DNA from: Fen-999 sp035654135
GTDB taxonomy: Bacteria > Pseudomonadota > Gammaproteobacteria > Burkholderiales > Rhodocyclaceae
Direction: 5' to 3'
Assembly (NCBI GenBank): GCA_035654135.1
Contig: DASRXN010000171.1
Span: 1 to 30,373 of the forward strand
Length of the DNA: 30,373 nucleotides
Part shown: positions 18,090-26,880 of the stretch, piece after piece
Position numbering within the stretch: the first letter of the stretch is position 1
How the letters are laid out: every line of letters begins with the position of its first letter
Program-made: the position numbers and the translations under genes
The notes under the pieces: generated by a model
The model's input: the letters and a program-made list of their open reading frames with translations, nothing else
Told to the model about the DNA's origin: nothing
Databases searched by the model: none

Positions 18090-18123
18090 CTGTCACAATT
18101 CCGTCATCCAGCGGCAATACACT
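18090..18123 (+). promoter_or_regulatory. Pho box and -10 element of phoBR
   Basis: CTGTCAC (18090-18096), AATT, CCGTCAT (18101-18107) form two 7-base half-sites whose starts are 11 bases apart, the standard PhoB-binding layout. Ten bases further is TACACT (18118-18123), a fair -10, so the box takes the place of the -35 as in known Pho promoters. This predicts that phoBR is activated by its own product under phosphate limitation. Confidence 0.75.
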
Positions 18124-18165
18124 GCGGGCGTTTCCATGGATTTCAATCCCGCATTTCAAACCATT

Positions 18166-18854
<689 letters not shown>

Positions 18855-18858
<4 letters not shown>

Positions 18859-20099
18859 GCGGCAACTGGCTCTGGATCGTCCTCGGCGTCGTCTTCGCCC
18901 TGATGCTGGCAATGGTGCTACGCGATCGGAGGTACCTGCGTCGCCTCATCCGCTGGGCCAGCCAGCCGATCGGGACGCCGGTGCCCGATGCGATGGGTCG
19001 CTGGGGCGACGCCTTCGCCGCCCTGCACAAGCGATCGCGAATTGCGGCCGAACAGCGGGAACAACTGCATGACGCGCTGGAACGCTTCCGCCAGGCCGCC
19101 CAGGCGATGCCCGACGGCGTCGCCATCCTGGGCGCCAAGTTCGCAATCGAATGGCTGAACGGCCATGCCGAGAGCCTGCTCGGCATCGACAACGGTCGCG
19201 ATGTCGGCACTCCGATCGTCAATCTGCTGCGGGAGCCGGAGTTCATCGCCTATCTCCAGGGCGGCGACTATGGCCAGCCCCGGCTGCTGCGCCCCACGCG
19301 CAGGCAGGGCCAGAGTTTGCAGGTGCAGGCCATCCCCTTCAGTCAGGGCCGCATCATGCTGCTGGTACGCGACGTGACCCAGATCGAGCGCCTGGAAACC
19401 ATGCGCCGCGACTTCGTCGCCAATGTTTCCCATGAACTGAAGACGCCGTTGACGGTCGTGTCGGGGTTCGTCGAAACGCTGGCCGATGGCTGGCAGGATC
19501 TGCCGGCCGAGGATGTCCGGCACTATCTGGCCCTGTCCGGCGACCAGGCGGCGCGGATGCGGCGGCTGATCGACGATCTGCTGACGCTGTCGGCTTTGGA
19601 AACGGATGCACCGCCGACCGAGGAGCCCGTGGACATGGCCTCCTTGCTGGCCGAGGTGCGCGAGGAGGCAGCGGTGCTGTCTGGCGGTCACCACGAAATC
19701 GCCATGATCGATACCGGCCCGCCGATCCTGCTCGGCAATCCGCGCGAGATTCGCAGCGCGCTCGGCAATCTGGTGTCCAACGCCGTGCGCTATACGCCCG
19801 CCGGCGGTCGCATCGAACTATGCTGGCGGCGAACCGATGATGACGGTGCGGCATTCGCCGTTACCGACACCGGCATCGGCATCGACCCTCAGCACCTTCC
19901 CCGCCTGACCGAACGCTTTTATCGGGTGGACCGGGGGCGGTCGCGGGAGACGGGCGGCACGGGTCTGGGGCTGGCCATCGTCAAGCACGTGCTCGAACGG
20001 CACGGTGGCCACTTGAACATCGAGAGCAAGCCGGGGCAGGGCAGCTGTTTTACTGCCCTGCTGCCGGCACGGCGGGTTGCTCCTACGCGGCCAGCGTAA
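18855..20099 (+). CDS. phoR: Phosphate regulon sensor histidine kinase PhoR
   Basis: PhoR is the membrane kinase/phosphatase that controls PhoB. The start is TTG at 18855, inside TTGA shared with the phoB stop, with GGAGG four bases upstream. The 414-residue product has a membrane segment at about 5-24, a basic stretch, a linker, a PAS domain (about 75-165, with NGHAESLLGI and IVNLLREPEFIAYLQGGDY as in PhoR), HisKA with FVANVSHELKTPLTVV (His193), and an HATPase ending GGTGLGLAIVKHVLERHGG. Only one membrane segment is visible, where I recall two in E. coli PhoR, so the N-terminus is short. The last 17 bases overlap the end of the convergent gene. Confidence 0.93.
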
Positions 20100-21672
20100 A
20101 GGAACAGCGCTCGAAGTTGGCGCCGCGGGTCAGCAACTCGCCCAGCCGCGCCGACACAGGCCGGTCGGTGTAAATCTCGATGAGGCGGCCCGGGGTATAC
20201 CAGCCCTGCGGCAGAATGACCGATACTGTTTCCTTCAGTGCCGGTACGGTCGGCAGGAAGAAACCCTGCACGTATTTCTCCCCTGTCGTGATGCCGTCGC
20301 CGGTCGGCCGGACGGCGACGCCCGTGGCCGGTCCGGGCAGCAAGTGGATACCGGCTTGCAGCCGACCGCTGATGTCCTGAAAAAGCCAGCTGACGCGCGC
20401 AAGAACGAAGTCGTCCCTGCCCGGCGCTCTTACCGCCAGCAACTGGCCGTGCTGTAGCCGCGGACCGGCGGCATTGCGGAAGGCACGGAAACCGTTCAGC
20501 GATTTATCGGCGATTTCCCAGAGATCGGGCGCAAAGTCGAGTTGCGCCGCGCGCAGGTTGAGCGGCTGCGTGGGATCAATCTGATTGCGGAAGGTCCAGA
20601 GTTTTTCCACCTCGCCGCGCGAGTACATGCGTACGGGAGCCGGCTGGACGAACTCGCTGCCCGCAACGTGGAAATAAATCGATTTCAGGTCGTAGATGAC
20701 CGACAGGATGCCGCCGGCTTTGGTGCGCTCGAAGCGACGGGGCAGCGCCGTCAGGCACCATGGCCGGTAGAGCTGAAGCAGCAGGCGCCCCGCTTGGGCC
20801 GCAGGACAGTCCTCGCCCAGGCCGAGGCTCGCGGGGCTGTCCCCTTCCTTGAGCCGGGCGAGCAGGCCCTGCACGCGCTCGCCGAGGCGCGAGGTGTCGA
20901 ACAGGCGCGCCGATGCAGTGGCGGCAAGGTAATCCACCGGCAGCAGCCCTCTGTCCTGCATGAGATCGATACCATAGCCGCGACCGCCCGCGTCCCCGTC
21001 TGGCCGGCTCACAGCCGTGGCTGGCGCCATGGCCTGGGCCCAGCGGATGATCCAGGACAGTTCCTTCGGCGTGCGGCTACAGGGGTTCGCCAGATCGACC
21101 AGGAGCGCGGCGGCGTAAGTTTCCGCACAGGTCGTGAAGGTGGCGGTCGTGCCTAGCGGTTCGCTGACGGCCTCGTTGGCGAGGCCCCAATCATCTGCCG
21201 TGTCGTAGTAGCCGTGCAATTCGATCCATACGCCGGCGGCCACCGCGCGGTGGGCACGATAGTATTCGATGAGCGTCTGGGCGGCATAATGGATGCAGCG
21301 CTGGCAGACGAGCGCCAGTTGCTGCTTGATGGTCTCGTCATTGCCGCCAAGCTGCGCGACCCGTGCGTAACCGTTTGCCATCAGTCGCCAGAGTGCGATG
21401 TTGTGCTCGAAGGCGTCGGCCTCCTCCACTGTCGACGGCACCGGTTTGGCGACATAGCGTGCTGCCACGGCATCCTGCAGGAAGGCCAATGGTTCGCGGG
21501 CGGCTTCCAGCACCGACAGGTATTCCACCGCCGCAGGAGGTGCCTCGTGCACGGCCTTGAGGAGGCCGCGCAGCATGCCGTGAGCGAACGACACATTGGT
21601 GATCGGCAAGGCAGCGATCACTTCGCGACAGCGTGCCGCGTCTCGGCTATCGACGGGAAGTTGGCTGATCAT
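20083..21672 (-). CDS. PilZ-like domain protein, paralogue B (unknown function)
   Basis: I cannot name this 529-residue protein from a known family. The first half is helical, probably soluble, with no signal peptide. A middle segment shares a signature with the upstream gene product: ARLFDTSRL, a run with LGLGEDC, then QLYRPWC. The C-terminal part looks like a PilZ beta-barrel: DKSLNG at residues 389-394 fits the PilZ pattern (D/N)xSxxG, followed by RLQHGQLLAVR, a VSWLFQD strand and LQAGIHLLPG. The companion RxxxR motif that helps PilZ domains bind c-di-GMP is not visible in front of it, so binding is uncertain. It starts 19 bases after paralogue A and is the last gene of the run. Its end overlaps phoR by 17 bases. 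Confidence 0.72.
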   Translation of the reverse strand: MISQLPVDSRDAARCREVIAALPITNVSFAHGMLRGLLKAVHEAPPAAVEYLSVLEAAREPLAFLQDAVAARYVAKPVPSTVEEADAFEHNIALWRLMANGYARVAQLGGNDETIKQQLALVCQRCIHYAAQTLIEYYRAHRAVAAGVWIELHGYYDTADDWGLANEAVSEPLGTTATFTTCAETYAAALLVDLANPCSRTPKELSWIIRWAQAMAPATAVSRPDGDAGGRGYGIDLMQDRGLLPVDYLAATASARLFDTSRLGERVQGLLARLKEGDSPASLGLGEDCPAAQAGRLLLQLYRPWCLTALPRRFERTKAGGILSVIYDLKSIYFHVAGSEFVQPAPVRMYSRGEVEKLWTFRNQIDPTQPLNLRAAQLDFAPDLWEIADKSLNGFRAFRNAAGPRLQHGQLLAVRAPGRDDFVLARVSWLFQDISGRLQAGIHLLPGPATGVAVRPTGDGITTGEKYVQGFFLPTVPALKETVSVILPQGWYTPGRLIEIYTDRPVSARLGELLTRGANFERCSFTLAA

Positions 21673-21691
21673 TCGGCGGAGGGCACAGGAA

Positions 21692-23296
21692 TCAGATTGC
21701 GGGTTCGTAAGCTGCCCGCTCGAAGTCTACCCCACGATCCCCGAGTTGCAGCAGCTTGATCCGCGGCACGGGGCCACCCGATACGTCGAGAATGCGGCCG
21801 ACCCGAAAATAACCGGGCGGCAGGATAATGCTTGGCGGGGTGCCGAGCGATTCGATGGCCGGCAGCAGGAAGGCGGCGCGGTAGGGTTCCCTGGTACCGG
21901 CCGGGTCTGTCGCGCGAATGCCGACCGGTTCGGCGCGGCCAGGAATCATCCTGATGCCGGCGCACAGGCAGGCGTCGACTGTCACCATGGCCCAGCGCAG
22001 ATAGCCGAGCACGAAATGCTGGGTCTCGGGGGGGCGGATCGCCACCAGCTGTCCCTGGGCGACCCGGCTGCCGGAGCGGCCCGGTGTCCGCACGACATGG
22101 ATGCCGGTGGACGACTCGTCGACAACCCGCCATTCCTCGATCTGGTATCCCTGCTGCTCGCTGAAGCCCTCAGGGGCCGTTCTGGCGACGCGGCCGAAGG
22201 TGGCGATCTGCTCGCGCTCGCGCCGCAAGGCGTCGTCATCGACATGGCTGGGTTGCCGGAAAGGCTTGCGCCCCGACAGGTAATAGTGGATCGCGCTGAC
22301 CCCGCAGATAACCTCGCCGCGGCCGACGGCGACCTGCCGTTCCTGGCGGCGAACGCCGCCCCGGCACCAGCGTTGGTAGACCTGCTTCAGCACTTGGCCG
22401 CAGTCCGGCTGCGTGCAGTCGTCTCCCAGTTGCAAGTCAGCCGGTTGCCTGCCCTGGTCGAGCAGCGTCAGTCGCTTCTTCAGGCTCTGCCGCAAGTTCG
22501 AGGTATCCAGCCAGCGGGCCGTCGGCCCGGCAACGGGCTGGTAGCCGGCGGGTTCGCTGGACGCCAGGTCGGCACAAAGTGGCGTCGCGGTTTCCTTCTC
22601 GGGCGGGTTGGTGGTGATGACAATCTTTGTCGACCAGCGACGTGCCCAGCGGGCCACCCAGGCAAGGTGGCGCAGCGGCAGTTCGTGCGGACTGGCGGCG
22701 TGCAGCAATAGCACTTCGGCGTAGATCTCCCGCGGCGACGAGGGCACCTTGCCGTGACGCAGCGCGTCCTCGACGGCGGTCTCGGCCGCACCGGCCTGCT
22801 CGGCGGTAGCATAGAGTTCATGCAGGGCCCGCCAATGCTCCGGTGTCGGCTGAAAGCCGGCTCGGTAAATATCCAACTGCGCGCCGGCGAGGGTGCCGAG
22901 GGCGCGCTGGACCAGCAGACCGAGCTGCGCCTTCAGCCGGACATCTCCTGCCAGCGCCGCCTCGATACAGCGTGCATAGCCGGCCAGCAGGCCCTGCCAG
23001 ACGGCCTGGGCAGCATCGAAAGCGGCCTGTTCGGGTGGTACGAGCGGTAGCGGCTTGCCGACGAAGCGGCGGGCGCCCTCCTTCTGCACGAGCAGCACGG
23101 GTTTGCGCAGCAGTTCGAGTATCGACAGCCGTTCAGCGGCGTCCAGATCAAGGCGGTTGAGCAGATTCAGTTGCCGCAGCAAATGAGCCAGGGCCTGCAC
23201 AGGGTTGGTCAGCGGCGTATCCGCTAGCCAGGTGCGACATTCTTCGGCGCTCGCGAATGCCGGCCGCTGTTCGCCACCGATGCCAGTCGTGGTCAT
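21692..23296 (-). CDS. PilZ-like domain protein, paralogue A (unknown function)
   Basis: This 534-residue protein is a diverged tandem paralogue of the next gene product. Shared points include ARWLDTSNL, LQLGDDC, QVYQRWC and the C-terminal layout. DESSTG at residues 393-398 fits the PilZ (D/N)xSxxG pattern and falls almost exactly where DKSLNG falls in paralogue B. It is followed by GQLVAIRPPETQHFVLGYLRWAMV and CAGIRMIPG, as in a PilZ barrel. No clean RxxxR precedes it. The N-terminal half is Leu/Ala-rich and helical, with no membrane segment. The start ATGA overlaps the stop of the HIT gene, so the two are translationally coupled. A cytoplasmic c-di-GMP-related or scaffold role is possible but is inference only. 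Confidence 0.74.
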   Translation of the reverse strand: MTTTGIGGEQRPAFASAEECRTWLADTPLTNPVQALAHLLRQLNLLNRLDLDAAERLSILELLRKPVLLVQKEGARRFVGKPLPLVPPEQAAFDAAQAVWQGLLAGYARCIEAALAGDVRLKAQLGLLVQRALGTLAGAQLDIYRAGFQPTPEHWRALHELYATAEQAGAAETAVEDALRHGKVPSSPREIYAEVLLLHAASPHELPLRHLAWVARWARRWSTKIVITTNPPEKETATPLCADLASSEPAGYQPVAGPTARWLDTSNLRQSLKKRLTLLDQGRQPADLQLGDDCTQPDCGQVLKQVYQRWCRGGVRRQERQVAVGRGEVICGVSAIHYYLSGRKPFRQPSHVDDDALRREREQIATFGRVARTAPEGFSEQQGYQIEEWRVVDESSTGIHVVRTPGRSGSRVAQGQLVAIRPPETQHFVLGYLRWAMVTVDACLCAGIRMIPGRAEPVGIRATDPAGTREPYRAAFLLPAIESLGTPPSIILPPGYFRVGRILDVSGGPVPRIKLLQLGDRGVDFERAAYEPAI

Positions 23297-23730
23297 GCGC
23301 CGCTTTCCTCTTCGGCCAGGGCGGCAACGATGGCGGCGTGCAGAGCCGCCGTGGTCGGGGGGCGGCGTGTCACCACGGCTGACTCTTGCGGCTCGGCCCA
23401 GATGGCGGCCGGAAAATGGCTATCGTCGCGCCAGCGGGGGATGATGTGCCAGTGCAAATGCGGCACCATGTTGCCGAGCGCGGCAAGATTGACCTTGTCC
23501 GGCGCCTGCAGCGTACGCAGCGCGGTTTCGACCGCGAACACCACGTTCATCAGATGTCGGCGGCTGCCAGCGTCGAGTTCGGTCATCTCGCCCACGTGGG
23601 CGCGCCAGACGACCCGGCAATAACCGGGAAAGGCATCGCCCTCCGGCCCCTCGACGCGAACGACGCGGCACAAACCGTCTTGCCAGACGAGTTCGCCGCC
23701 GGAAGATTGGCACAGTGGGCAATCCAGCAT
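23293..23730 (-). CDS. HIT family nucleotide hydrolase
   Basis: HIT proteins hydrolyse or transfer nucleoside phosphates using a histidine triad. The 145-residue product has an N-terminal CPLC pair (residues 4-7) that may bind zinc, and GYCRVVWRAHVGEMTEL. The triad is HLHWH (His91, His93, His95) in MVPHLHWHIIPRW, complete. The C-terminus (about 108-145) is variable and contains one dispersed-motif copy. It is most like small bacterial HIT proteins near diadenosine-polyphosphate hydrolases, but the substrate cannot be fixed. It lies 17 bases after the NosD-like gene and overlaps paralogue A by four bases. No clear ribosome site is seen. Confidence 0.9.
   Translation of the reverse strand: MLDCPLCQSSGGELVWQDGLCRVVRVEGPEGDAFPGYCRVVWRAHVGEMTELDAGSRRHLMNVVFAVETALRTLQAPDKVNLAALGNMVPHLHWHIIPRWRDDSHFPAAIWAEPQESAVVTRRPPTTAALHAAIVAALAEEESGA
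23363..23391 (-). repeat. Dispersed motif, copy 3 (inside the HIT gene)
   Basis: Bases 23363-23384 are identical over 22 positions to 28503-28524, and bases 23375-23391 (ACGGCTGACTCTTGCGG) are identical over 17 positions to copy 2. The host gene reads the motif on its sense strand, in a second frame (QESAVVTRR), in the variable C-terminal part of the protein. Confidence 0.65.
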
Positions 23731-23747
23731 GGCTCAAGGATAACTCA

Positions 23748-24944
23748 TCAGCGCATGCGCGGCAGAGTGTCTCTAAGAATCAGGCTGGGTGAGGCGAAGG
23801 GGGCCAGGCGCTCCAGGAAGTCGAGCAGTTCCAGCGCCGGCGAATTGCGGAAGAAGCTTGCCTTGGGCGTATCCATCCAGATGCGGTCCGCATGGAGCCA
23901 CAGCTCGTGGGGAGTGTCGCCGATGCCGTCGCCATTGCGGTCGAAGCCCTGATAGTCGCTCCAGTAGTTGCCCCGCCAGGCATTCGCGGCGCCGGTACCG
24001 GCGGCACTGACAGCCACCTGGGTCAGGTTGTTCTCGAAACGGTTGCCGGTGATGCGGTGGCCGCCCTGCTCGCCGTAGAAGTACATGCCGATGATGTTGT
24101 GAGCGAAACGGTTGCCGCGGACCGTCAGCACGCTTTCGTCGTTGACCGGCGAATTCGCCTGCAGGCCGACGGCGCAATGAAGAATCTCGTTGCCTTCCAC
24201 CAGGGCGTTGCCGCTTTCCTTGAAGGCGAGGCCACCACCGCCTCCTTCCAATGCATGGGCAATGTAGTTGCCGCGCACGGTCAGCTCCGGCGAGTAGAGA
24301 ACGACAATGCCGGTGCCGGTGTGGCTGAGGCGATTGCCGACTACCTGCGAGCGCGGCGAGAAGACGAACTGCATGCCGTAGCGGCCATCCTCCAGCGTGT
24401 TGCCGGCAACGGTATTTTCGGGCGAGTTGGCGAAGGTCAGGTCGCGGATGCGCTTGAAGTGGTTGCCTTCGATAACATTGTGGCGGCTGTTCCAGAGCCG
24501 CAAGCCGTCGCCGCGCTGACCCAGCGGCAAATCCTTGCCAACGATGCGGTTTCTCAGGATGCGATTGCGGTTGCCCTGTTTGACATGGATGCCGAACAGC
24601 ACGTCATCGATCTGGTTGTCCTCGATGCGGTTATCGTCGCCTTCGATCTGGATGCCGGCGTGGATCTGGTCGTGCGAATCGCCGGAGCCGGCGAGGCGCA
24701 GGCCGCGCACGGTGGCGCCATTGGTGCGCAGGATCAATACGGTGCCGCCACCCTCGACGCTGACATGGCCGCCACCGTCGATGGTCAGCGGCCGATCGAT
24801 CACCGCCGGACCTGCGTAGACGCCCGCGGCCGGCCGCAGCGTGCCGCCGGTCGGTGTTCCGTCGATCAGGGGTTGCAGAGGTGTCGCCGCCCAGACCGGC
24901 AGGACAAAAACGAACATGAGCCAGAAGAATCTCATGGTTGGCAT
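23748..24944 (-). CDS. NosD-like periplasmic parallel beta-helix protein
   Basis: This 398-residue protein has a Sec signal peptide (about 1-20, FFWLMFVFVLPVWA), then many repeats of the carbohydrate-binding/sugar-hydrolase (CASH) beta-helix type: short units with N-x-I/F and G-N-x-I/F turns, such as IEDNQIDDVLFGIHV and VVGNRLSHTGTGIVV. The end, NYWSDYQGFDRNGDGIGDTP, is the NosD signature. NosD helps mature nitrous-oxide reductase by supporting copper-sulfur centre assembly, but no nosZ, nosF, nosY or nosL is here, so this is either an orphan NosD or a relative with another task. The ATG at 24944 gives the longest form and one at 24935 is equally plausible; neither has a clear ribosome site. 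It heads the run with HIT and the two PilZ-like genes. Confidence 0.82.
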   Translation of the reverse strand: MPTMRFFWLMFVFVLPVWAATPLQPLIDGTPTGGTLRPAAGVYAGPAVIDRPLTIDGGGHVSVEGGGTVLILRTNGATVRGLRLAGSGDSHDQIHAGIQIEGDDNRIEDNQIDDVLFGIHVKQGNRNRILRNRIVGKDLPLGQRGDGLRLWNSRHNVIEGNHFKRIRDLTFANSPENTVAGNTLEDGRYGMQFVFSPRSQVVGNRLSHTGTGIVVLYSPELTVRGNYIAHALEGGGGGLAFKESGNALVEGNEILHCAVGLQANSPVNDESVLTVRGNRFAHNIIGMYFYGEQGGHRITGNRFENNLTQVAVSAAGTGAANAWRGNYWSDYQGFDRNGDGIGDTPHELWLHADRIWMDTPKASFFRNSPALELLDFLERLAPFASPSLILRDTLPRMR

Positions 24945-25044
24945 TGTTGTTGCCGGCGGCAGGCTTGGCCTTGGCCCAAATCAATTCCGATCATGTGGGA
25001 ATGGCAGGCTTGACGCCTTGCCCGCAATTTCGCAGGATGAACAG

Positions 25045-25407
25045 ATGACAGTTCTTCTTCCGGAATCGATCGACGCCTGGGGCTCGCCGGATTTCGGCAA
25101 TGTGCTCAAGCACGAGCTGGAACGGCTCGGCGCCGGGCAATTACCATTGCAGCAGGGCTTGTCCGCCAGCAGCGTCGCTCTTGACGACAGGCTGGAGGTG
25201 ATGTTCATCAGCGCGGCCGATGCGTCCGAATGCATCCGGGCTAGGGTGGGCGTGTTCTTTGCCGGCATCGTTGCCGGTTGCAGTTGCGCCGACGATCCCA
25301 CTCCCGTGGAGCCGCAAAACGAATATTGCGAAATGTTGGTCATAATCGACAAGACGACGGCCTCGGCTTCGATCACACTGTCGGCCGACGATCCGGATCG
25401 CGATTGA
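25045..25407 (+). CDS. Conserved-looking hypothetical protein, Cys-containing, upstream of dmeF-like gene
   Basis: I do not recognise this 120-residue protein. It has no signal peptide or clear membrane helix and an even mix of acidic and hydrophobic residues. A central segment (about 52-95) holds SECIRARVGVFFAGIVAGCSCADDPTP in two overlapping pieces, then EYCEMLV, giving four cysteines including a C-S-C pair among acidic residues. The end is acidic (SADDPDRD). The ATG at 25045 has AGGA seven bases upstream; in-frame codons further upstream overlap nosD antisense and are not used. The stop is 20 bases before the metal-exporter gene, so co-transcription is likely. A metal-related role (sensor, carrier) is a guess from context. 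Confidence 0.75.
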   Translation: MTVLLPESIDAWGSPDFGNVLKHELERLGAGQLPLQQGLSASSVALDDRLEVMFISAADASECIRARVGVFFAGIVAGCSCADDPTPVEPQNEYCEMLVIIDKTTASASITLSADDPDRD

Positions 25408-25427
25408 GACTGGACGAGAGAGATTCG

Positions 25428-26408
25428 ATGCATACCCACGACCTGTCTGAATGGTCTCACGACCACGTGTTCGACGAAGGTAGTCCTGCTGCCGAGCGTG
25501 GGGCCCGCGCGGTCATGTGGATCACCGCCGCGATGATGGTGATCGAGATCGTGGCGGGTTGGTGGTTCAACTCGATGGCACTGCTGGCTGACGGCTGGCA
25601 CATGAGTTCGCATGCCTTGGCCATCGGCATCAGCGCATTCGCCTACGCCGCCGCGCGACGCCATGCCCGCGACCCGCGCTTCGCCTTCGGCACCTGGAAG
25701 ATCGAGGTACTGGGCGGATTCGCCAGCGCCATCTTCCTGTTGGGCGTCGCGGTAATGATGGTGGTGGCGTCGGCCGAGCGGATTCTTTCGCCGCAGCCGA
25801 TCCACTATCAGGAAGCGATGGCCGTCGCCGCTGTCGGGCTCGTCGTCAATATCGTCTGCGCGCTGATTCTCGGTCAGGCGCATGACCAGGCGCACGACCA
25901 CCATCATGATCATGGCCATGCACACTCGCATAGCCACGACCTCAACCTGAAGTCGGCATACATGCACGTGATCGCCGATGCTGCCACGTCGGTGCTGGCC
26001 ATTGTCGCGCTGGCCGGCGGTTGGCTATATGGCTGGTCCTGGCTCGACCCGGTGATGGGCATCATCGGCGCGCTGCTGGTCGCCATCTGGGCGAAGAACC
26101 TCATCATCGAGACCGGCAAGGTCCTGCTCGATCGGGAGATGGATCACCCGGTGGTGCAGGAGATTCGAGACGTCGTCGAAACGGCGCCCGAGGCAGGCGG
26201 CACCGCGATCACCGATCTTCACGTCTGGCGTGTCGGCAAGAGCACGTATTCGTGTGCGCTGACGGTGCTGACGCACGACCGGCAGCTAACCCCGAAGCAC
26301 GTTCGCGAGCAGCTCGCCCGGCATGAGGAGATCGTTCACGCCACGATCGAGGTTCATCTGTGTCCCGACCTGGATCAACCCGACGTGCGCCCATCGTCGC
26401 CGTGCTGA
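25428..26408 (+). CDS. dmeF: CDF family cobalt/nickel exporter, DmeF-like
   Basis: This is a cation diffusion facilitator that exports divalent metal from cytoplasm to periplasm in exchange for protons. The 326-residue product begins MHTHDLSEWSHDHVFDEG, the form seen in DmeF (Co/Ni) exporters. Six membrane helices follow. Metal-site residues include Asp55 and His58 in ALLADGWHMSSH and the His/Asp pair in MHVIADAATS. Between helices 4 and 5 is a loop (about residues 148-166) in which nearly every second residue is His. The C-terminal cytoplasmic domain has DREMDHPVVQEIRD and ITDLHVWRVG. The ATG is chosen for that N-terminus, with GAGAGAG just upstream. No FrmR/RcnR-type DmeR regulator lies beside it. 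Metal choice is inferred. Confidence 0.87.
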   Translation: MHTHDLSEWSHDHVFDEGSPAAERGARAVMWITAAMMVIEIVAGWWFNSMALLADGWHMSSHALAIGISAFAYAAARRHARDPRFAFGTWKIEVLGGFASAIFLLGVAVMMVVASAERILSPQPIHYQEAMAVAAVGLVVNIVCALILGQAHDQAHDHHHDHGHAHSHSHDLNLKSAYMHVIADAATSVLAIVALAGGWLYGWSWLDPVMGIIGALLVAIWAKNLIIETGKVLLDREMDHPVVQEIRDVVETAPEAGGTAITDLHVWRVGKSTYSCALTVLTHDRQLTPKHVREQLARHEEIVHATIEVHLCPDLDQPDVRPSSPC

Positions 26409-26437
26409 ACTACGCGGCCTAAAGGAGCGATCTGATC

Positions 26438-26818
26438 ATGCCCAAGCCCACGACACCTGACACGAACAGGCTCGACCGCGTAGTGGCCGAGGCTCGGCGC
26501 TCGGCCGAGCAGCGGGAGCAGGACTACCGGGAACAGGCACTGAAGATCTATCCATGGATCTGCGGCCGTTGCGCCCGTGAATTCACTCGCGCCAACCTGC
26601 GGGAGCTGACGGTCCATCATCGCGACCACAATCACGACAACAACCCGCCCGATGGCAGTAACTGGGAACTGCTCTGCCTGTACTGCCATGACAACGAGCA
26701 TCAGCGGCAACTCGAGGCGACGGCCGGCCGATCCATTGCAACCCAGCGCGGGAACATCGCCACCCATTCGCCCTTCGCGGACCTGAAGGCACTGCTGAAG
26801 CAGCCGGACCGGAAGTGA
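26438..26818 (+). CDS. yajD: YajD-type HNH nuclease family protein
   Basis: This 126-residue protein has a basic/acidic helical N-terminus and a compact HNH domain (about 38-92). The pattern is WICGRCAREF, then LTVHHRDHNHDNNPPDGSNWELLCLYCHDNEH, giving two CxxC-type zinc pairs around a double-His HNH core. This matches YajD, a widespread small protein whose nuclease activity and role are not established. AAAGGAG stands ten bases before the ATG. It follows the dmeF-like gene by 29 bases on the same strand and may simply share its transcript. A hairpin follows 35 bases after the stop. Confidence 0.9.
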   Translation: MPKPTTPDTNRLDRVVAEARRSAEQREQDYREQALKIYPWICGRCAREFTRANLRELTVHHRDHNHDNNPPDGSNWELLCLYCHDNEHQRQLEATAGRSIATQRGNIATHSPFADLKALLKQPDRK

Positions 26819-26853
26819 CGACCAACTGATCCGGTGGCAAGGGGGCGTTCAGG

Positions 26854-26873
26854 CGGCCATTCGGAAATGGCCG
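26854..26873. terminator. Hairpin between convergent yajD and crp/fnr-like genes
   Basis: CGGCCATT-CGGA-AATGGCCG is a perfect 8-bp stem with a four-base loop, placed between two convergent stops (26818 and 26881). There is no T-run on either side, so it may be a bidirectional processing or pausing hairpin rather than a strong intrinsic terminator. Confidence 0.5.
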
Positions 26874-26880
26874 GGATGCG

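Noticed and set aside
22433..22450. A fifth copy of the dispersed motif (AAGTCAGCCGGTTGCC)
   Set aside because: Only nine core bases match (AGTCAGCCG), it is on the antisense strand of its gene and the second half is absent; it is compatible with chance.
20083..23296. The two PilZ-like genes as a recent duplication or assembly error
   Set aside because: Identity is limited to scattered motifs and their DNA is clearly different, so the duplication is old.
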